In this document: positions 42,404-50,865 of the stretch, one piece after another
Layout: every line of letters begins with the position of its first letter
How positions within the stretch are numbered: the stretch's first letter is position 1
From: Caldilineaceae bacterium SB0661_bin_34
Lineage (GTDB): Bacteria; Chloroflexota; Anaerolineae; Caldilineales; Caldilineaceae
DNA length: 64,000 nt
Assembly: GCA_009841145.1 (NCBI GenBank)
Contig: VXMJ01000024.1
Location: 1 to 64,000, forward strand
Reading direction: 5' to 3'
Notes under the pieces: model-generated
The model's input: the letters and a program-made list of their open reading frames with translations, nothing else
The model's database searches: none
Told to the model about the DNA's origin: nothing
Translations under genes and position numbers: made by a program

Positions 42404-43399
42404 ATGAATGACCAACAACGGCAACTCGGGGAAGCAGTGGCACAGCGTGACTGGATCAATGGGGTGACCCGCTATCCGGACCCCGCGGTGGAAGTTGTGG
42501 ACGACAGCTTCCGGCATTACATCAACGCCAATGCCGCCCTGGAGCGGCTGTGGACCGGTGCCAGGTGGACCGAGGGGCCGGTCTGGTTCGGCGACCGGAA
42601 CAGCCTGCTGTTCAGCGACATTCCCAACAACCGCATCATGTGCTGGCATGCGCCATCGGGCCAGACCACTGTCTATCGGGAGCCGTCCAACAACACCAAC
42701 GGACACACCCGGGATCGCGAGGGGCGCTTGGTTTCCTGCGAGCACCGGACGCGCCGCGTCACACGCACGGAGCATGACGGCTCCATCACCGTACTAGCTG
42801 ACTCCTATCAGGGAAAGCGGCTCAACGCACCCAACGACGTGGTGGTCAAGTCCGACGGCAGCGTGTGGTTCACGGATCCCGGCTACGGCATCCTGCACAA
42901 CTACGAAGGTGGAGTTGCGGAATCCGAGCTTCCGACCAACGTGTATCGCCTGGATCCCCTGTCGGGCCGGCTTGAAGTGGTCGTCACCGACTTTGCCAAG
43001 CCGAATGGCCTCTGTTTCTCCCCCGATGAATCACTCCTCTACATCAGTGATACGGCCACCAGCCACGATCCGGATGGCAATGCCCACATCCGGGTGTTCG
43101 AGGTTGACGGTGACTCGGTACGCGGCGGCCGGGAGTTTGTGGACATGCGTCCGGCGGTGTCCGACGGATTCCGGGCAGACATGGACGGCAACATCTGGAC
43201 CAGCTCCGGCTGGGCCGGCCCGGGCCTGGACGGAGTGCAGGTGTTCAACCCGGCCGGAGACCTGATCGGCCGCATCCACCTGCCGGAAATCTGCGCCAAC
43301 GTCTGCTTCGGCGGTCCCCACCGCAACCGGCTGTTCATGATGGGCAGCCAGTCGGTCTACCACCTGTGGACGGAAGCAATCGGGGCACAGCGTCCGTAG
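42404..43399 (+). CDS. SMP-30/gluconolactonase family protein
   Basis: A 331-residue six-bladed propeller lactonase. Conserved stretches are RWTEGPVWFGDRNSLLFSDI, LNAPNDVVVKSDGSVWFTDPGYGI (Asn/Asp metal ligands), KPNGLCFSPDESLLYISDT and DGFRADMDGNIWTSSG. Members hydrolyse gluconolactone or related sugar lactones, and this length is typical. There is no signal peptide. It diverges from pepT across a 122-bp spacer. AAGGA lies nine bases before the ATG. Confidence 0.88.
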   Translation: MNDQQRQLGEAVAQRDWINGVTRYPDPAVEVVDDSFRHYINANAALERLWTGARWTEGPVWFGDRNSLLFSDIPNNRIMCWHAPSGQTTVYREPSNNTNGHTRDREGRLVSCEHRTRRVTRTEHDGSITVLADSYQGKRLNAPNDVVVKSDGSVWFTDPGYGILHNYEGGVAESELPTNVYRLDPLSGRLEVVVTDFAKPNGLCFSPDESLLYISDTATSHDPDGNAHIRVFEVDGDSVRGGREFVDMRPAVSDGFRADMDGNIWTSSGWAGPGLDGVQVFNPAGDLIGRIHLPEICANVCFGGPHRNRLFMMGSQSVYHLWTEAIGAQRP

Positions 43400-43654
43400 A
43401 CCCGTGTAAGGTGCAGTCGGCAGAGAGTGTGCTTGACAGCAGCATTTTGGTCTGACCGCGCCCCGCACCTGCCTGCGAACAGACGCAGCCCAGTCCTACA
43501 GCCGATCGACGGCTAGGGCGTAACTGCACCATCGTCGGCTACGTCCGACCACGCAACACGGCCGTGTATCGGTCCCATGCCAAGCACCGCTGCCGGCGCT
43601 GAGAGCCCACGTGCCGACACTGTCCAGTTTCGTAGCTGTTCCAGGCATCCAACC

Positions 43655-44026
43655 ATGACTGCCATCCTCGATTTCCTGCTTGCCCAAAGACAAGGCCGTT
43701 GGGTAGCAACCACGCTGGTCACGATGCTGGCTGCCGCCTGCATCTCGATGGAGCCCGGTTCTTCGCCAGAGGAAAGTGTCGTCTTGGAGGTAACGGTTGG
43801 TCCGGCACTGGTGGAATGCGTTGGTGTTGGCCCCATGCAATGCCTCATCGTGGATGGAGAGTTCTTCTACGATTCCATCGAGGGCTTCGAGTACGAAGAA
43901 GGTTATGTCTACCGTATCAGGATGGAGCGGTACGATGCCTGGCCTGACCTGGAAGAACCGCCGCAGGACGCTTCCGCCTATGGCTATCGACTAGTCGAAG
44001 TTGTCAGCCAGACGCCGGCGGAATGA
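43655..44026 (+). CDS. DUF4377 lipoprotein
   Basis: A 123-residue small lipoprotein. The signal segment WVATTLVTMLAAAC gives the lipobox AAAC. The mature part carries the DUF4377 pattern: VGPALVECVGVGPMQCLIVDG, FYDSIEGFEYEEGYVYRI, and YGYRLVEVVSQTP. The function of the domain is unknown; it often occurs with META-type lipoproteins. The open frame reaches 43577 but only the ATG at 43655 gives a signal peptide. It stands alone. Confidence 0.75.
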   Translation: MTAILDFLLAQRQGRWVATTLVTMLAAACISMEPGSSPEESVVLEVTVGPALVECVGVGPMQCLIVDGEFFYDSIEGFEYEEGYVYRIRMERYDAWPDLEEPPQDASAYGYRLVEVVSQTPAE

Positions 44027-44313
44027 AAAGGCGTATTTCCAATGCCTGTTGCCGCGTCGCTGTCATTCGCTCCCTGTCCACCGGAGTAGATTGGAACCAG
44101 CTCCGGCCCAGGCCGGGACAGCAGGAACACAGAACTCCTCCCGGGATGATGTATGTTCAATCACCAATACTGGAGGCGTGCACCCCTACCCATGCCATCC
44201 CCAGGCGCGCTTCCAGCCTAAGCAGAAACTGCAATTGGGCCATCCCAAGGCTGGTCACTGTTCATCCAAAACTGTTTACTTCATTGATCTTTGAAACCAT
44301 TCACGCAGTCGGT

Positions 44314-44832
44314 TCAAGCAGTTCCATCAATATTGCGACTCAACGCCCAAGAGTCGGCCCAACTCTCGGGAATCGGGAAACCGCAAGCATAGATAAAATT
44401 GATTAGTTGGCCGTGATGGTGTGCCTCGTGTTCTGCGAGGCGCAAGTATCCCATCAAAGGCGAAGTATCATTCTCGAATACCTTAAGCCAGTTAACCTGC
44501 ACGAAAGTTGACTGCAATTGCACATCGGCCTTTATCATCGCCTCCCGAACCCTTTCCATGGACACCGTTTCGCCTGGTTCAACAGGCTGCAAACTACAGC
44601 CCCATCCTTTCATTCGCCCCTCCAGAAGTACCGGTGTCCAGCTTTCCTGCGTACCCAGCATACAGCGGAACTGATACAGCACGTCCTGGGATTCCTGGAA
44701 TGGCAACCGGGCTTTCAAGTCGGCATCTGACAAGACATCCATCAGATCGTAGGTGCGACCCCGCAAGTCTTGCCAGTGCTGTTGAACACCTTCCAAAATC
44801 GTCTGCATGATTAAGTCAGCTTCCCTGTTCAT
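44314..44832 (-). CDS. DinB family protein
   Basis: A 172-residue four-helix-bundle protein of the DinB/YfiT superfamily. The C-terminal helix motif LRLAEHEAHHHGQLINFIY holds the usual metal-binding histidines. Members bind metal, and some are thiol-dependent S-transferases. The substrate cannot be told. Its start is 16 bp past the stop of the HigA-like antitoxin gene, which precedes it on the same strand, so it may be read from the toxin-antitoxin promoter. AAGG lies about seven bases before the ATG. Confidence 0.78.
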   Translation of the reverse strand: MNREADLIMQTILEGVQQHWQDLRGRTYDLMDVLSDADLKARLPFQESQDVLYQFRCMLGTQESWTPVLLEGRMKGWGCSLQPVEPGETVSMERVREAMIKADVQLQSTFVQVNWLKVFENDTSPLMGYLRLAEHEAHHHGQLINFIYACGFPIPESWADSWALSRNIDGTA

Positions 44833-44848
44833 GAGATGGCCTTACCGA

Positions 44849-45166
44849 TTATCGAACGGTGTGCACTTCAAGCTGGACGCCCTCGTGCTGCTGAATGCAA
44901 CTGATGACCTCGAACAGATTGCGAGAGTGGGGATTGCCGGCTGGTCCGAACATACGCATCAGGCTCTTGGGGGACTTGCTCGTGAGAATGCCAAGCTCTT
45001 CGAACCCCATGGTGGCATTGATGTAGTCGCGCAGCACGATCTTGCCCGCGTCGACATCCCCGGCCAGCAGACACTCGATGCCTTCCTTTAGCAACCCCTC
45101 TCTGAAAGCCGGATCGCGCTGGGCGCGGGCCTGTACGGTCTTCTTGAAATCACGGGTTAGCGGCAT
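44849..45166 (-). CDS. HigA-like antitoxin (addiction-module antidote protein family)
   Basis: A 105-residue DNA-binding antitoxin with a lambda-repressor-like fold. It has the strongly conserved pattern of the family: ECLLAGDVDAGKIVLRDYIN, GFEELGILTSKSPKSLMRMFGPAGNPHSRNLFEVI. It starts only 3 bp past the TGA that would end the full-length toxin. It should bind the toxin and repress the operon. The gene looks intact, while its toxin carries a premature stop. Confidence 0.85.
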   Translation of the reverse strand: MPLTRDFKKTVQARAQRDPAFREGLLKEGIECLLAGDVDAGKIVLRDYINATMGFEELGILTSKSPKSLMRMFGPAGNPHSRNLFEVISCIQQHEGVQLEVHTVR

Positions 45167-45169
45167 GTT

Positions 45170-45499
45170 TCACATCTCTTGTTGCTTGCGTCGTCTGTAC
45201 TCCTGCCAAAGCTCACGGGCCTACTCAATGTCTCTCTGCTGGCGCGCCTTGGTCCCTCCTCCGAGCAGGACTATCAAGGTATTCCCATCCCTGCCGAAAT
45301 ATACCCGGTAGCCCGGGCCAGCATGTATGCGGCGCTCCAACACTCCTCTGCCAACGCCTTTGGTGTTTGAAAGGTTCCCTGCCTCCATGCGGGCGAGGGC
45401 CGTCCGTACCCTGTTCGCCGCCCTGACATCGAGACCATCGCACCAACGACCGAAGGGACTGCGACCATGGCCATCGATGTATTCTCTGATCTCAATCAT
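45170..45499 (-). pseudogene. HigB/Gp49-like toxin gene with in-frame amber codon
   Basis: The reading frame gives a RelE/Gp49-type toxin (YIDGHGRSPFGRWCDGLDVR, then GPGYRVYFGRDG and LLGGGTKARQQRDIE). It then meets TAG at codon 93, at 45221-45223. Past the stop the same frame continues ARELWQEYRRRKQQEM and TGA at 45170-45172, 3 bp before the antitoxin. That tail matches the C-terminal helix normal in the family, so a single nonsense change, or readthrough, is the simplest reading. TAG ends other genes here, so it is not recoded. The 92-residue product may still fold. Confidence 0.75.
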
Positions 45500-45507
45500 A
45501 CAGATAT

Positions 45508-45525
45508 GGTAACACTGCAGTTACC
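45508..45525. promoter_or_regulatory. Candidate operator upstream of the toxin-antitoxin genes
   Basis: The inverted repeat GGTAAC-ACTGCA-GTTACC lies 9-26 bp before the toxin ATG (45499) and extends to eight bases per arm with one mismatch. Autorepressed toxin-antitoxin operons carry such sites at the promoter. No convincing -35/-10 pair is visible, so only the palindrome is claimed. Confidence 0.45.
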
Positions 45526-45684
45526 GTATGGCCGTACATCGATTCACGCGACGGTGAACAGGAACCATCGGTACGGTGTCCACACAAGCAGGATGACCAC
45601 CAACCAGAGACGAGACCTTCGACCGTACACTTCATCTGTGCAGGACATCGAACACAGCACAAGGAGTCGTCAGGAGAGTCTGTC

Positions 45685-45939
45685 ATGATCGCCAACGTTA
45701 GGGCCCGATACAGCAACGGTGTGCTTGTTCCCCTGGAGCCCCTCGATTTGGAAGAGGGGGAGGAAGTAGCGGTGTTAATCAAGCACGCGCCACTACTCGG
45801 CAACAGTCCAGAGTCCATGTTGGACATGTTCGAGAGGCTGAGGATGTCCGTTCCCCCGGATACATGGGACAACCTTCCCGCCGACTTGGCCAGGAATAAG
45901 AAGCACTACCTCTATGGATTTCCGAAAGATGCCGATTGA
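45685..45939 (+). CDS. Orphan antitoxin, DUF104/AF2212-like
   Basis: An 84-residue protein of the AF2212-like antitoxin family. ANVRARYSNGVLVPLEPLDLEEGEEVAVLI is the diagnostic strand-turn region. Such proteins usually precede a PIN-domain toxin gene. Here nothing resembling one follows in the next 460 bp, so it seems orphaned. AGGAG lies seven bases before the ATG. Its partner may have been lost, or it may regulate another module nearby. Confidence 0.8.
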   Translation: MIANVRARYSNGVLVPLEPLDLEEGEEVAVLIKHAPLLGNSPESMLDMFERLRMSVPPDTWDNLPADLARNKKHYLYGFPKDAD

Positions 45940-46402
45940 TCGTTATGCTCCTCTTGGCCTCTGGCTACTGATCCATCCTGGCATCGAGGCGGCCAACTGC
46001 GTGAACGGGCAGCAGCGGTTGCACCCGAATACCGTAGCCGCGGTCATGTGTAGGGTCGGACGGCAGTCCGGCTCACAGGCATTCTGATCAAGAGTTAGGC
46101 CATTGCCGTATCCCCGGAACCAGAGCTTGGCGGCAGGATTCCAGACTCTTGTTCCAGTGTGGCAGGGAAATCCAAGTCGTTTGACAACTGAACCTTGGCA
46201 GACACGAGGCAGATGGCGTTGTCACGCCTCAGCAACGCCAGAATCCTGAACCAGCGACCATCCCGGACTGCTGTTCGCTGGGTGTCCGAGTTGCCGCAGT
46301 GGTGAAAGTCTGTGTGCCGGGAAGGGTTATGGCGGAAGGAAAACCAGACTTGGCCACCATCCGCACATGGGCATTTACCACCCGCGCAGAGGTGGCATAC
46401 AG
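45940..46402. other. Spacer without a supported gene
   Basis: 463 bp between the orphan antitoxin gene and the end of the Uma2 gene. A minus-strand open frame (46095-46439) has no recognisable motif and overlaps the Uma2 gene. No PIN-like residues are seen after the antitoxin. A vanished toxin gene is possible but not visible. Confidence 0.4.
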
Positions 46403-47566
46403 TTAGTCGTCCAGTTCGTTCGGCAGCAGCGAACGCCATTCGCTCGGCGCCCGCAACGCAGCCTTAATGCATTGGAGATGGTCCGACGGCGGGCCATGTT
46501 CTCGCCAAGCTGTTTCGATAGTGTCCAGGTCTGCCGGTGTCAACTCATCCCCCAGGAATGTGCGCATCGTCGCGACGGCATGGTCCGTTCGTGCGTATTC
46601 CAAGTCGGTCGCGCGGTCGCGCCAGCGGCCCTGTCCCTCGTCCCACCATTGAAAACGCGGCATTCCCGGAACCGATGCCAACAGACCGCCCGCCAACGGC
46701 ACGTCCGGTTGCCACAGGCGAATATGCGTTGCGCACACGCGGCTGAAGATCCCCCGCGCATCCTCCCGTGATTGTTCTTCCCGGTACGTCCCGTCCGGCT
46801 GCAGCCGGAACAGGAGGAGTTTTGCAGGGGAGCCGGGTTCGTCCGCATCGGGATCGGGCGGGTTTCCGGGATCGCACGCCAGGTACTCAGCAATGCCGAG
46901 TACTGCGTACAACTCCAGCTTGTCCTCGAGATCCCGGTGTTCGGAGGTCGGCGACACAATTTCGACCACCAGTTCCGGTACGGGATGGCCCTGGTCCAGC
47001 CGAATGGTACGACCCTCATTGCTCCGTTCCCGGCCCGCCGGCAATTCCAGGACCCGCGGCAATACCATTAGATCCGGCTTCACCTGGCTCTTGCCTTCTT
47101 CCTTACCGGTAAGCAAGCCCAGTATTTCACCGATCCGCGCAGGGAAGTGCAGTTCCGCCTCGTGCTCCACGCGGTTGCCAAGCATGTCGATGAGCGCATC
47201 GAGCATGACCATGAGGAAGGGCATGTGCCTGCGATGTTCCGGACTCACAAAATCGTCCTCGTCGTATTCGCGGAGATGGACTCCCTCGCCACCGTAGTCG
47301 GGATCAGTGGTCCATTCATCCTCGTATTCATGGGCGATGTCGTACGTGTACCCGGATTCGTAGTGAGCCAGCCGTTCGAGACCAGCGCGCCACGCCGCCG
47401 GATGGTCCCGGCGCCACGCCGTTCGCCGGGCCCGGGCCGTGCGCGCCGTAGCCGCGTCGGTATCGCCGCGCCAAGGCGGTACGCGCCAGTCCCAAACCTC
47501 CGGCGTACGCTCTTCCGCGCACCCGTTGGGTACCGCTCGCGTTGTTTCCCGTACGGGTGTTGCCAT
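46403..47566 (-). CDS. Uma2-family (DUF820) restriction-endonuclease-fold protein
   Basis: A 387-residue protein with a PD-(D/E)xK-like Uma2 domain in the middle. KPDLMVLPRVLELPAG supplies the Asp, and PVPELVVEIVSPTSEHRDLEDKLELYAVLGI supplies the ExV and the downstream Lys. N-terminal about 85 residues are basic and acidic, with a WDWRVPPWRGD motif, and are unknown. The C-terminal 130 residues are also unrecognised. The ATG at 47566 is preceded by GGGGGA. Uma2 proteins are common in multicellular and Chloroflexota genomes; the role is unproven. Confidence 0.78.
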   Translation of the reverse strand: MATPVRETTRAVPNGCAEERTPEVWDWRVPPWRGDTDAATARTARARRTAWRRDHPAAWRAGLERLAHYESGYTYDIAHEYEDEWTTDPDYGGEGVHLREYDEDDFVSPEHRRHMPFLMVMLDALIDMLGNRVEHEAELHFPARIGEILGLLTGKEEGKSQVKPDLMVLPRVLELPAGRERSNEGRTIRLDQGHPVPELVVEIVSPTSEHRDLEDKLELYAVLGIAEYLACDPGNPPDPDADEPGSPAKLLLFRLQPDGTYREEQSREDARGIFSRVCATHIRLWQPDVPLAGGLLASVPGMPRFQWWDEGQGRWRDRATDLEYARTDHAVATMRTFLGDELTPADLDTIETAWREHGPPSDHLQCIKAALRAPSEWRSLLPNELDD

Positions 47567-47879
47567 CGCTTCCCCCTGACTGTGCCAAGGACCGATTCTA
47601 CCCTCGACCAGTTGCCCTCCAGTCCTGAACAATCATGCTCCGTTTCAACGAGTCCGTGAGCAGTCAGACGCGGTTCCCTGCGGATGGCTGCGATGCTCCA
47701 ATGGTGTGAATTCCAGTACAAAGGCGAGTTTCCGGCTGCCCACACACCGGTCTTCCCCAGACCCCATCACCCAAATTGGAATACGACTAACCTTGCTGGG
47801 GTATCCCAGCATTGTGAACGGCAAGGTTCAGCCGGCCGATTCCCCGATGAACCGCACCTTTGACTGTCACACCCCTTCT
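47567..47879. other. Spacer without recognised features
   Basis: 313 bp upstream of the Uma2 start and beyond the end of the amidohydrolase gene, both on the minus strand. No reading frame, hairpin or repeat stands out. Confidence 0.45.
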
Positions 47880-49145
47880 TCAAATCGCATGCCTTTCGCC
47901 TGCCGTGGTCTCGCGGGCGGGGCTAGCCAGGTGCACTGCCGCGTCAAACAGAACCTGGCAACCCGCTGCGAGGTCCTCAGGGGTTGCACTCTCGATTTCG
48001 TTGTGGCTGATGCCATCCTTGCAGGGCACGAAGATCATGGCCGTAGGTGCAACCTGGGCCACATAGCAGGCATCGTGGCCTGCTCCGCTCACGAGATCCA
48101 TGTGGGCAAAGGCATTGCCCGCGGCGGCATTGCGCACCGACGCAATGCACTCCTCGTGAAACGGAATGGCCGCAAAGTGCCAGATCTGCTCAAGTTGCAA
48201 TTGGAGGCCAAGGTCTTCAGTGGCAGCGGCACAATCTGCCTTGAGCCGGGCATCCATCAAAGTCAGATACTCTTCATCCGGATGCCGGAGATCCACCGTG
48301 AAGAAGACCGTTCCCGGAACCGTGTTGGGGGAACCGGGATGTACCTGCAGCTTGCCCACCGTGGCGCGGGCGTCCGGATGTCCAAGGCCCAATCGATGCA
48401 CGGCTTCCACCATCCGTGCCGCTCCGACCAAGGCATCATGCCGCATGTCCATCGGCGTAGGTCCGGCATGGGCTTCCATGCCGGTTACGGTGACCTCATA
48501 CCAACGCTGACCCTGTGCCCCCGTCACCACCCCAATCGTCTTCTGTTCCTTTTCCAGAATCGGGCCCTGTTCAATGTGGGGTTCCAGGTAGGCTGTGACC
48601 TCGTGCCCTCGTACCGGTCTGGCACCGGCATAGCCGATGCGCTCCAGTTCATCTCCCAGCGTTTTGCCATCAGCATCGGTACGACTCAACACGAAATCGA
48701 GATCAAAAGTGCCGGCGAAAGCCCCTGAAGCCAGCATCGGAGGGCCGAACCGGACCCCTTCCTCGTTGGTCCAGGACACAATCTCAATCGGGGCCTCCGT
48801 ATGCAGGTTGTTATCGTTCAATGCCCGAACAACTTCAAGCCCTGCCAATACCCCGAAGGCACCATCGAATTTGCCGCCTGTGGGCTGGGAATCCAAGTGG
48901 CTCCCCAGCAGTACAGGAGGAAGTTCCGGATTCAGTCCGTCCCTGCGCGCGAAGATGCTGCCCAACCGATCCACGGCAACCGAGCATCCAGCCGCCTTGC
49001 ACCAGCGAACAAAGAGCTCTCGGCCCTGCCGGTCGAGATCCGTGAGGGCCAGACGGCACACGCCTCCCTTGGGTGTGGCACCGATTGAGGACATGCGCAC
49101 GATGCTGTCCCAGAGTCGCTCGCCGTTGATTCTGGGGCTGTTCAT
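47880..49145 (-). CDS. Zn-dependent amidase of the M20 allantoate/carbamoylase group
   Basis: A 421-residue M20-type amidohydrolase similar to allantoate amidohydrolase and N-carbamoyl-L-amino-acid hydrolase. Motifs seen: VLLGSHLDSQPTGGKFDGAFGVLAGLEV (metal H, D), SWTNEEGVRFGPPMLASGAF (catalytic and metal E), AYLEPHIEQGPIL (H), SGAGHDACYVAQVAPTAMIF and GISHNEIESATPED. It removes an amide or carbamoyl group in ureide or amino acid breakdown. The exact substrate is open. No neighbours of a purine pathway are seen. Confidence 0.88.
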   Translation of the reverse strand: MNSPRINGERLWDSIVRMSSIGATPKGGVCRLALTDLDRQGRELFVRWCKAAGCSVAVDRLGSIFARRDGLNPELPPVLLGSHLDSQPTGGKFDGAFGVLAGLEVVRALNDNNLHTEAPIEIVSWTNEEGVRFGPPMLASGAFAGTFDLDFVLSRTDADGKTLGDELERIGYAGARPVRGHEVTAYLEPHIEQGPILEKEQKTIGVVTGAQGQRWYEVTVTGMEAHAGPTPMDMRHDALVGAARMVEAVHRLGLGHPDARATVGKLQVHPGSPNTVPGTVFFTVDLRHPDEEYLTLMDARLKADCAAATEDLGLQLQLEQIWHFAAIPFHEECIASVRNAAAGNAFAHMDLVSGAGHDACYVAQVAPTAMIFVPCKDGISHNEIESATPEDLAAGCQVLFDAAVHLASPARETTAGERHAI

Positions 49146-49365
49146 TCCGTTGTGGTCTCGCGTCTGTCTGAAGATCTTCTGATCCTACAGGGAAACCGAG
49201 TGTGCATCACCGGAAAGCCTCACGGGTGACAGCGTGCCGGTGCCGGCTTCATATCGGCATTCCTTGAAGATGAAGCACTGTGCCAAGTACGCTGCGGACA
49301 TACAGTTTCACTTCCCTGTCAGACACAACTGGGTGAAGCTATGGTTGAACCGACGAGCTCTGTCA

Positions 49366-49389
49366 CACATCGGGTAGAAACCCGATGTG
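49366..49389 (+). repeat. Hairpin in the 49.1-49.5 kb spacer
   Basis: CACATCGGGT and ACCCGATGTG pair perfectly (10 bp) around AGAA. No T-run follows, so it is not a clear terminator. It lies in the 368-bp spacer 49146-49513, upstream of the HepT/MntA genes and next to the start region of the amidase gene. No other feature is seen in that spacer. Confidence 0.5.
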
Positions 49390-49513
49390 GTTCCCCGCTA
49401 CACTAACGAGTTGGAGAGGTCTCGACAAGTCGGTTTGGGAGTTCTAGGAGCCAGAGGGACAGGGTTTGTCTCTGACGGTACGGATTGACAGGTGAAGGAG
49501 TACCATTCCTTGG

Positions 49514-49999
49514 TTGGCCCTTCCACTTGGGAGCCTCAGCACGTTCGGCATCGCCTACGGCTCAAGGATTGCAGCCATAACCATCAACACGGACTCCCTC
49601 ATCCGATGCATCCATACCCTGGAGGAAGCCTTTACGCAGCTTCAGAAATTCGAGGTTGGCCATTCCTTCTACGACATCTTCCAAGCAGCCTCCGTCAAGG
49701 AATTCGAGCTCGTCCTTGAGCAGTCCGGGAGATTGCTCAGGAAGCGACTGCATCCCTTCTTTGCCAGTAACAGGCAAGTGGACCATCTGACCTTCAAGGA
49801 CGCATTTCGACACGCCGTCAGGCACGACCTCATCTCCGCGGCAGCCTGCGAACGTTGGTTCGCCTACCGGGAACATCGGAACGACACCGCCCACGAATAC
49901 GGCGAAAGGTTCGCTGAGGCCACCTTGGAACTCCTCCCTGACTTCATCTCCGACGCAAAGGAACTGGCGCACATCATCGCGGAAGGCAGAGATGACTGA
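49514..49999 (+). CDS. hepT: HepT toxin (HEPN-domain RNase)
   Basis: A 161-residue HEPN protein of the HI0074/HepT group. The hallmark Rx4HxY is RNDTAHEY, with R122, H127 and Y129. In known HepT this tyrosine is modified by the partner. LTFKDAFRHAVRHDLISAAACERWFAYREH is typical. No ATG is present: the TTG at 49514 is chosen, and the conserved part begins at about residue 24 (INTDSLIRCIHTLEEAF). It overlaps the MntA gene by 8 nt. Free HepT cuts tRNA; paired, it is silent. Confidence 0.85.
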   Translation: MALPLGSLSTFGIAYGSRIAAITINTDSLIRCIHTLEEAFTQLQKFEVGHSFYDIFQAASVKEFELVLEQSGRLLRKRLHPFFASNRQVDHLTFKDAFRHAVRHDLISAAACERWFAYREHRNDTAHEYGERFAEATLELLPDFISDAKELAHIIAEGRDD

Positions 50000-50315
50000 T
50001 CGATTGGACCTTCCGCGGCGCTACCGGCATATGGTGGAGACCTTGTTGCGCGAGCATGTGCCCGATGCCGAGGTGTGGGCCTATGGCAGCCGTATCAATG
50101 GCGAGAACCACGAAGGCAGTGACCTGGATCTAGTATTGCGCAGCCCAACTCTGGAACCCTTGGGGACTGCGTTCACGGACCTTGTTGAGGCATTCCGCGA
50201 ATCGAACATTCCCATCCTCGTCCAGGCCTTTGAATGGGCGACGCTACCCGAGAGTTTCCGTAGGGAGATCGCTCGGGGCTATGTTGTGCTACAGAAAGGC
50301 CCACCTCAATCCTGA
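49992..50315 (+). CDS. mntA: MntA antitoxin (minimal nucleotidyltransferase)
   Basis: A 107-residue minimal nucleotidyltransferase. The GSx10DxD motif is GSRINGENHEGSDLD, with G32, S33, D44 and D46 as metal and NTP binders. In characterised type VII pairs MntA adds AMP units to the HepT tyrosine and so inactivates it. The 8-nt overlap with hepT and the intact catalytic residues suggest a working pair. A third carboxylate downstream (VQAFEWA, E74) may complete the site. Confidence 0.86.
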   Translation: MTDRLDLPRRYRHMVETLLREHVPDAEVWAYGSRINGENHEGSDLDLVLRSPTLEPLGTAFTDLVEAFRESNIPILVQAFEWATLPESFRREIARGYVVLQKGPPQS

Positions 50316-50562
50316 CTACCTCTACCAAGTACACCAACGCCAGGTCCGTTGGCATCTGGCAGGACTGGTAGTGAACCAAACACATGCCAAGTAACGTCGC
50401 CTTGAAGTCCGCAACACCGACTGTGGCAGTCGCCACCGCAATCGGCTGTTCATCATGGGCAATCTCACCTGTAAACAGAGACGTCGGTGTCCACCTCCCG
50501 AACGTCGTATTGCTGCTATATTCATTATTCAACTGTCAACATCCACGCGGGAAGAGATTGTC

Positions 50563-50865
50563 ATGGAGGCGCAGAAAGTAAGACTGACCTTGGATTTGGA
50601 CCCTACTTTCCAACATCGGCTGAAGGCAATTGCCGCGCTCAAGGGTGTCAGCCTGCAGGGGTATTGCCAAGCCGCCATTGACCGGGAGTTGACCAAGGAC
50701 GAGGCTGGCACTGTCGAACGCCTCGCGTCTGACATGCCAGATCATGAGATGTTCGCCCAACTCCGGGAGGAGATTTTCGGAGGCAAGCTCCTTCCAGGGA
50801 ATTCCGCCGACCTGATTCGGGAAGCCCGGGAGATCAGGGATGCCGAAACCGAGGGTTGGGCGTGA
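50563..50865 (+). CDS. vapB: Antitoxin (ribbon-helix-helix-like) of a VapBC pair
   Basis: A 100-residue protein starting MEAQKVRLTLDLDPTFQHRLKAIAALKGVSLQGYCQAAIDREL, a ribbon-helix-helix-like DNA-binding module. An acidic C-terminal tail (AREIRDAETEGWA) would bind the toxin. GGAAGAG precedes the ATG; the longer open frame from 50455 is rejected. Its stop overlaps the toxin start as GTGA. The upstream 247-bp spacer 50316-50562 is AT-richer near 50515-50540, a likely promoter site. Confidence 0.78.
   Translation: MEAQKVRLTLDLDPTFQHRLKAIAALKGVSLQGYCQAAIDRELTKDEAGTVERLASDMPDHEMFAQLREEIFGGKLLPGNSADLIREAREIRDAETEGWA

Noticed and set aside
45221-45223. Recoding of TAG as a sense codon
   Set aside because: TAG ends other genes here, including tuf, rplA and rplJ, so it acts as a stop in this genome.
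45940-46402. PIN toxin partner for the DUF104 antitoxin
   Set aside because: No frame in this gap shows the acidic PIN residues.
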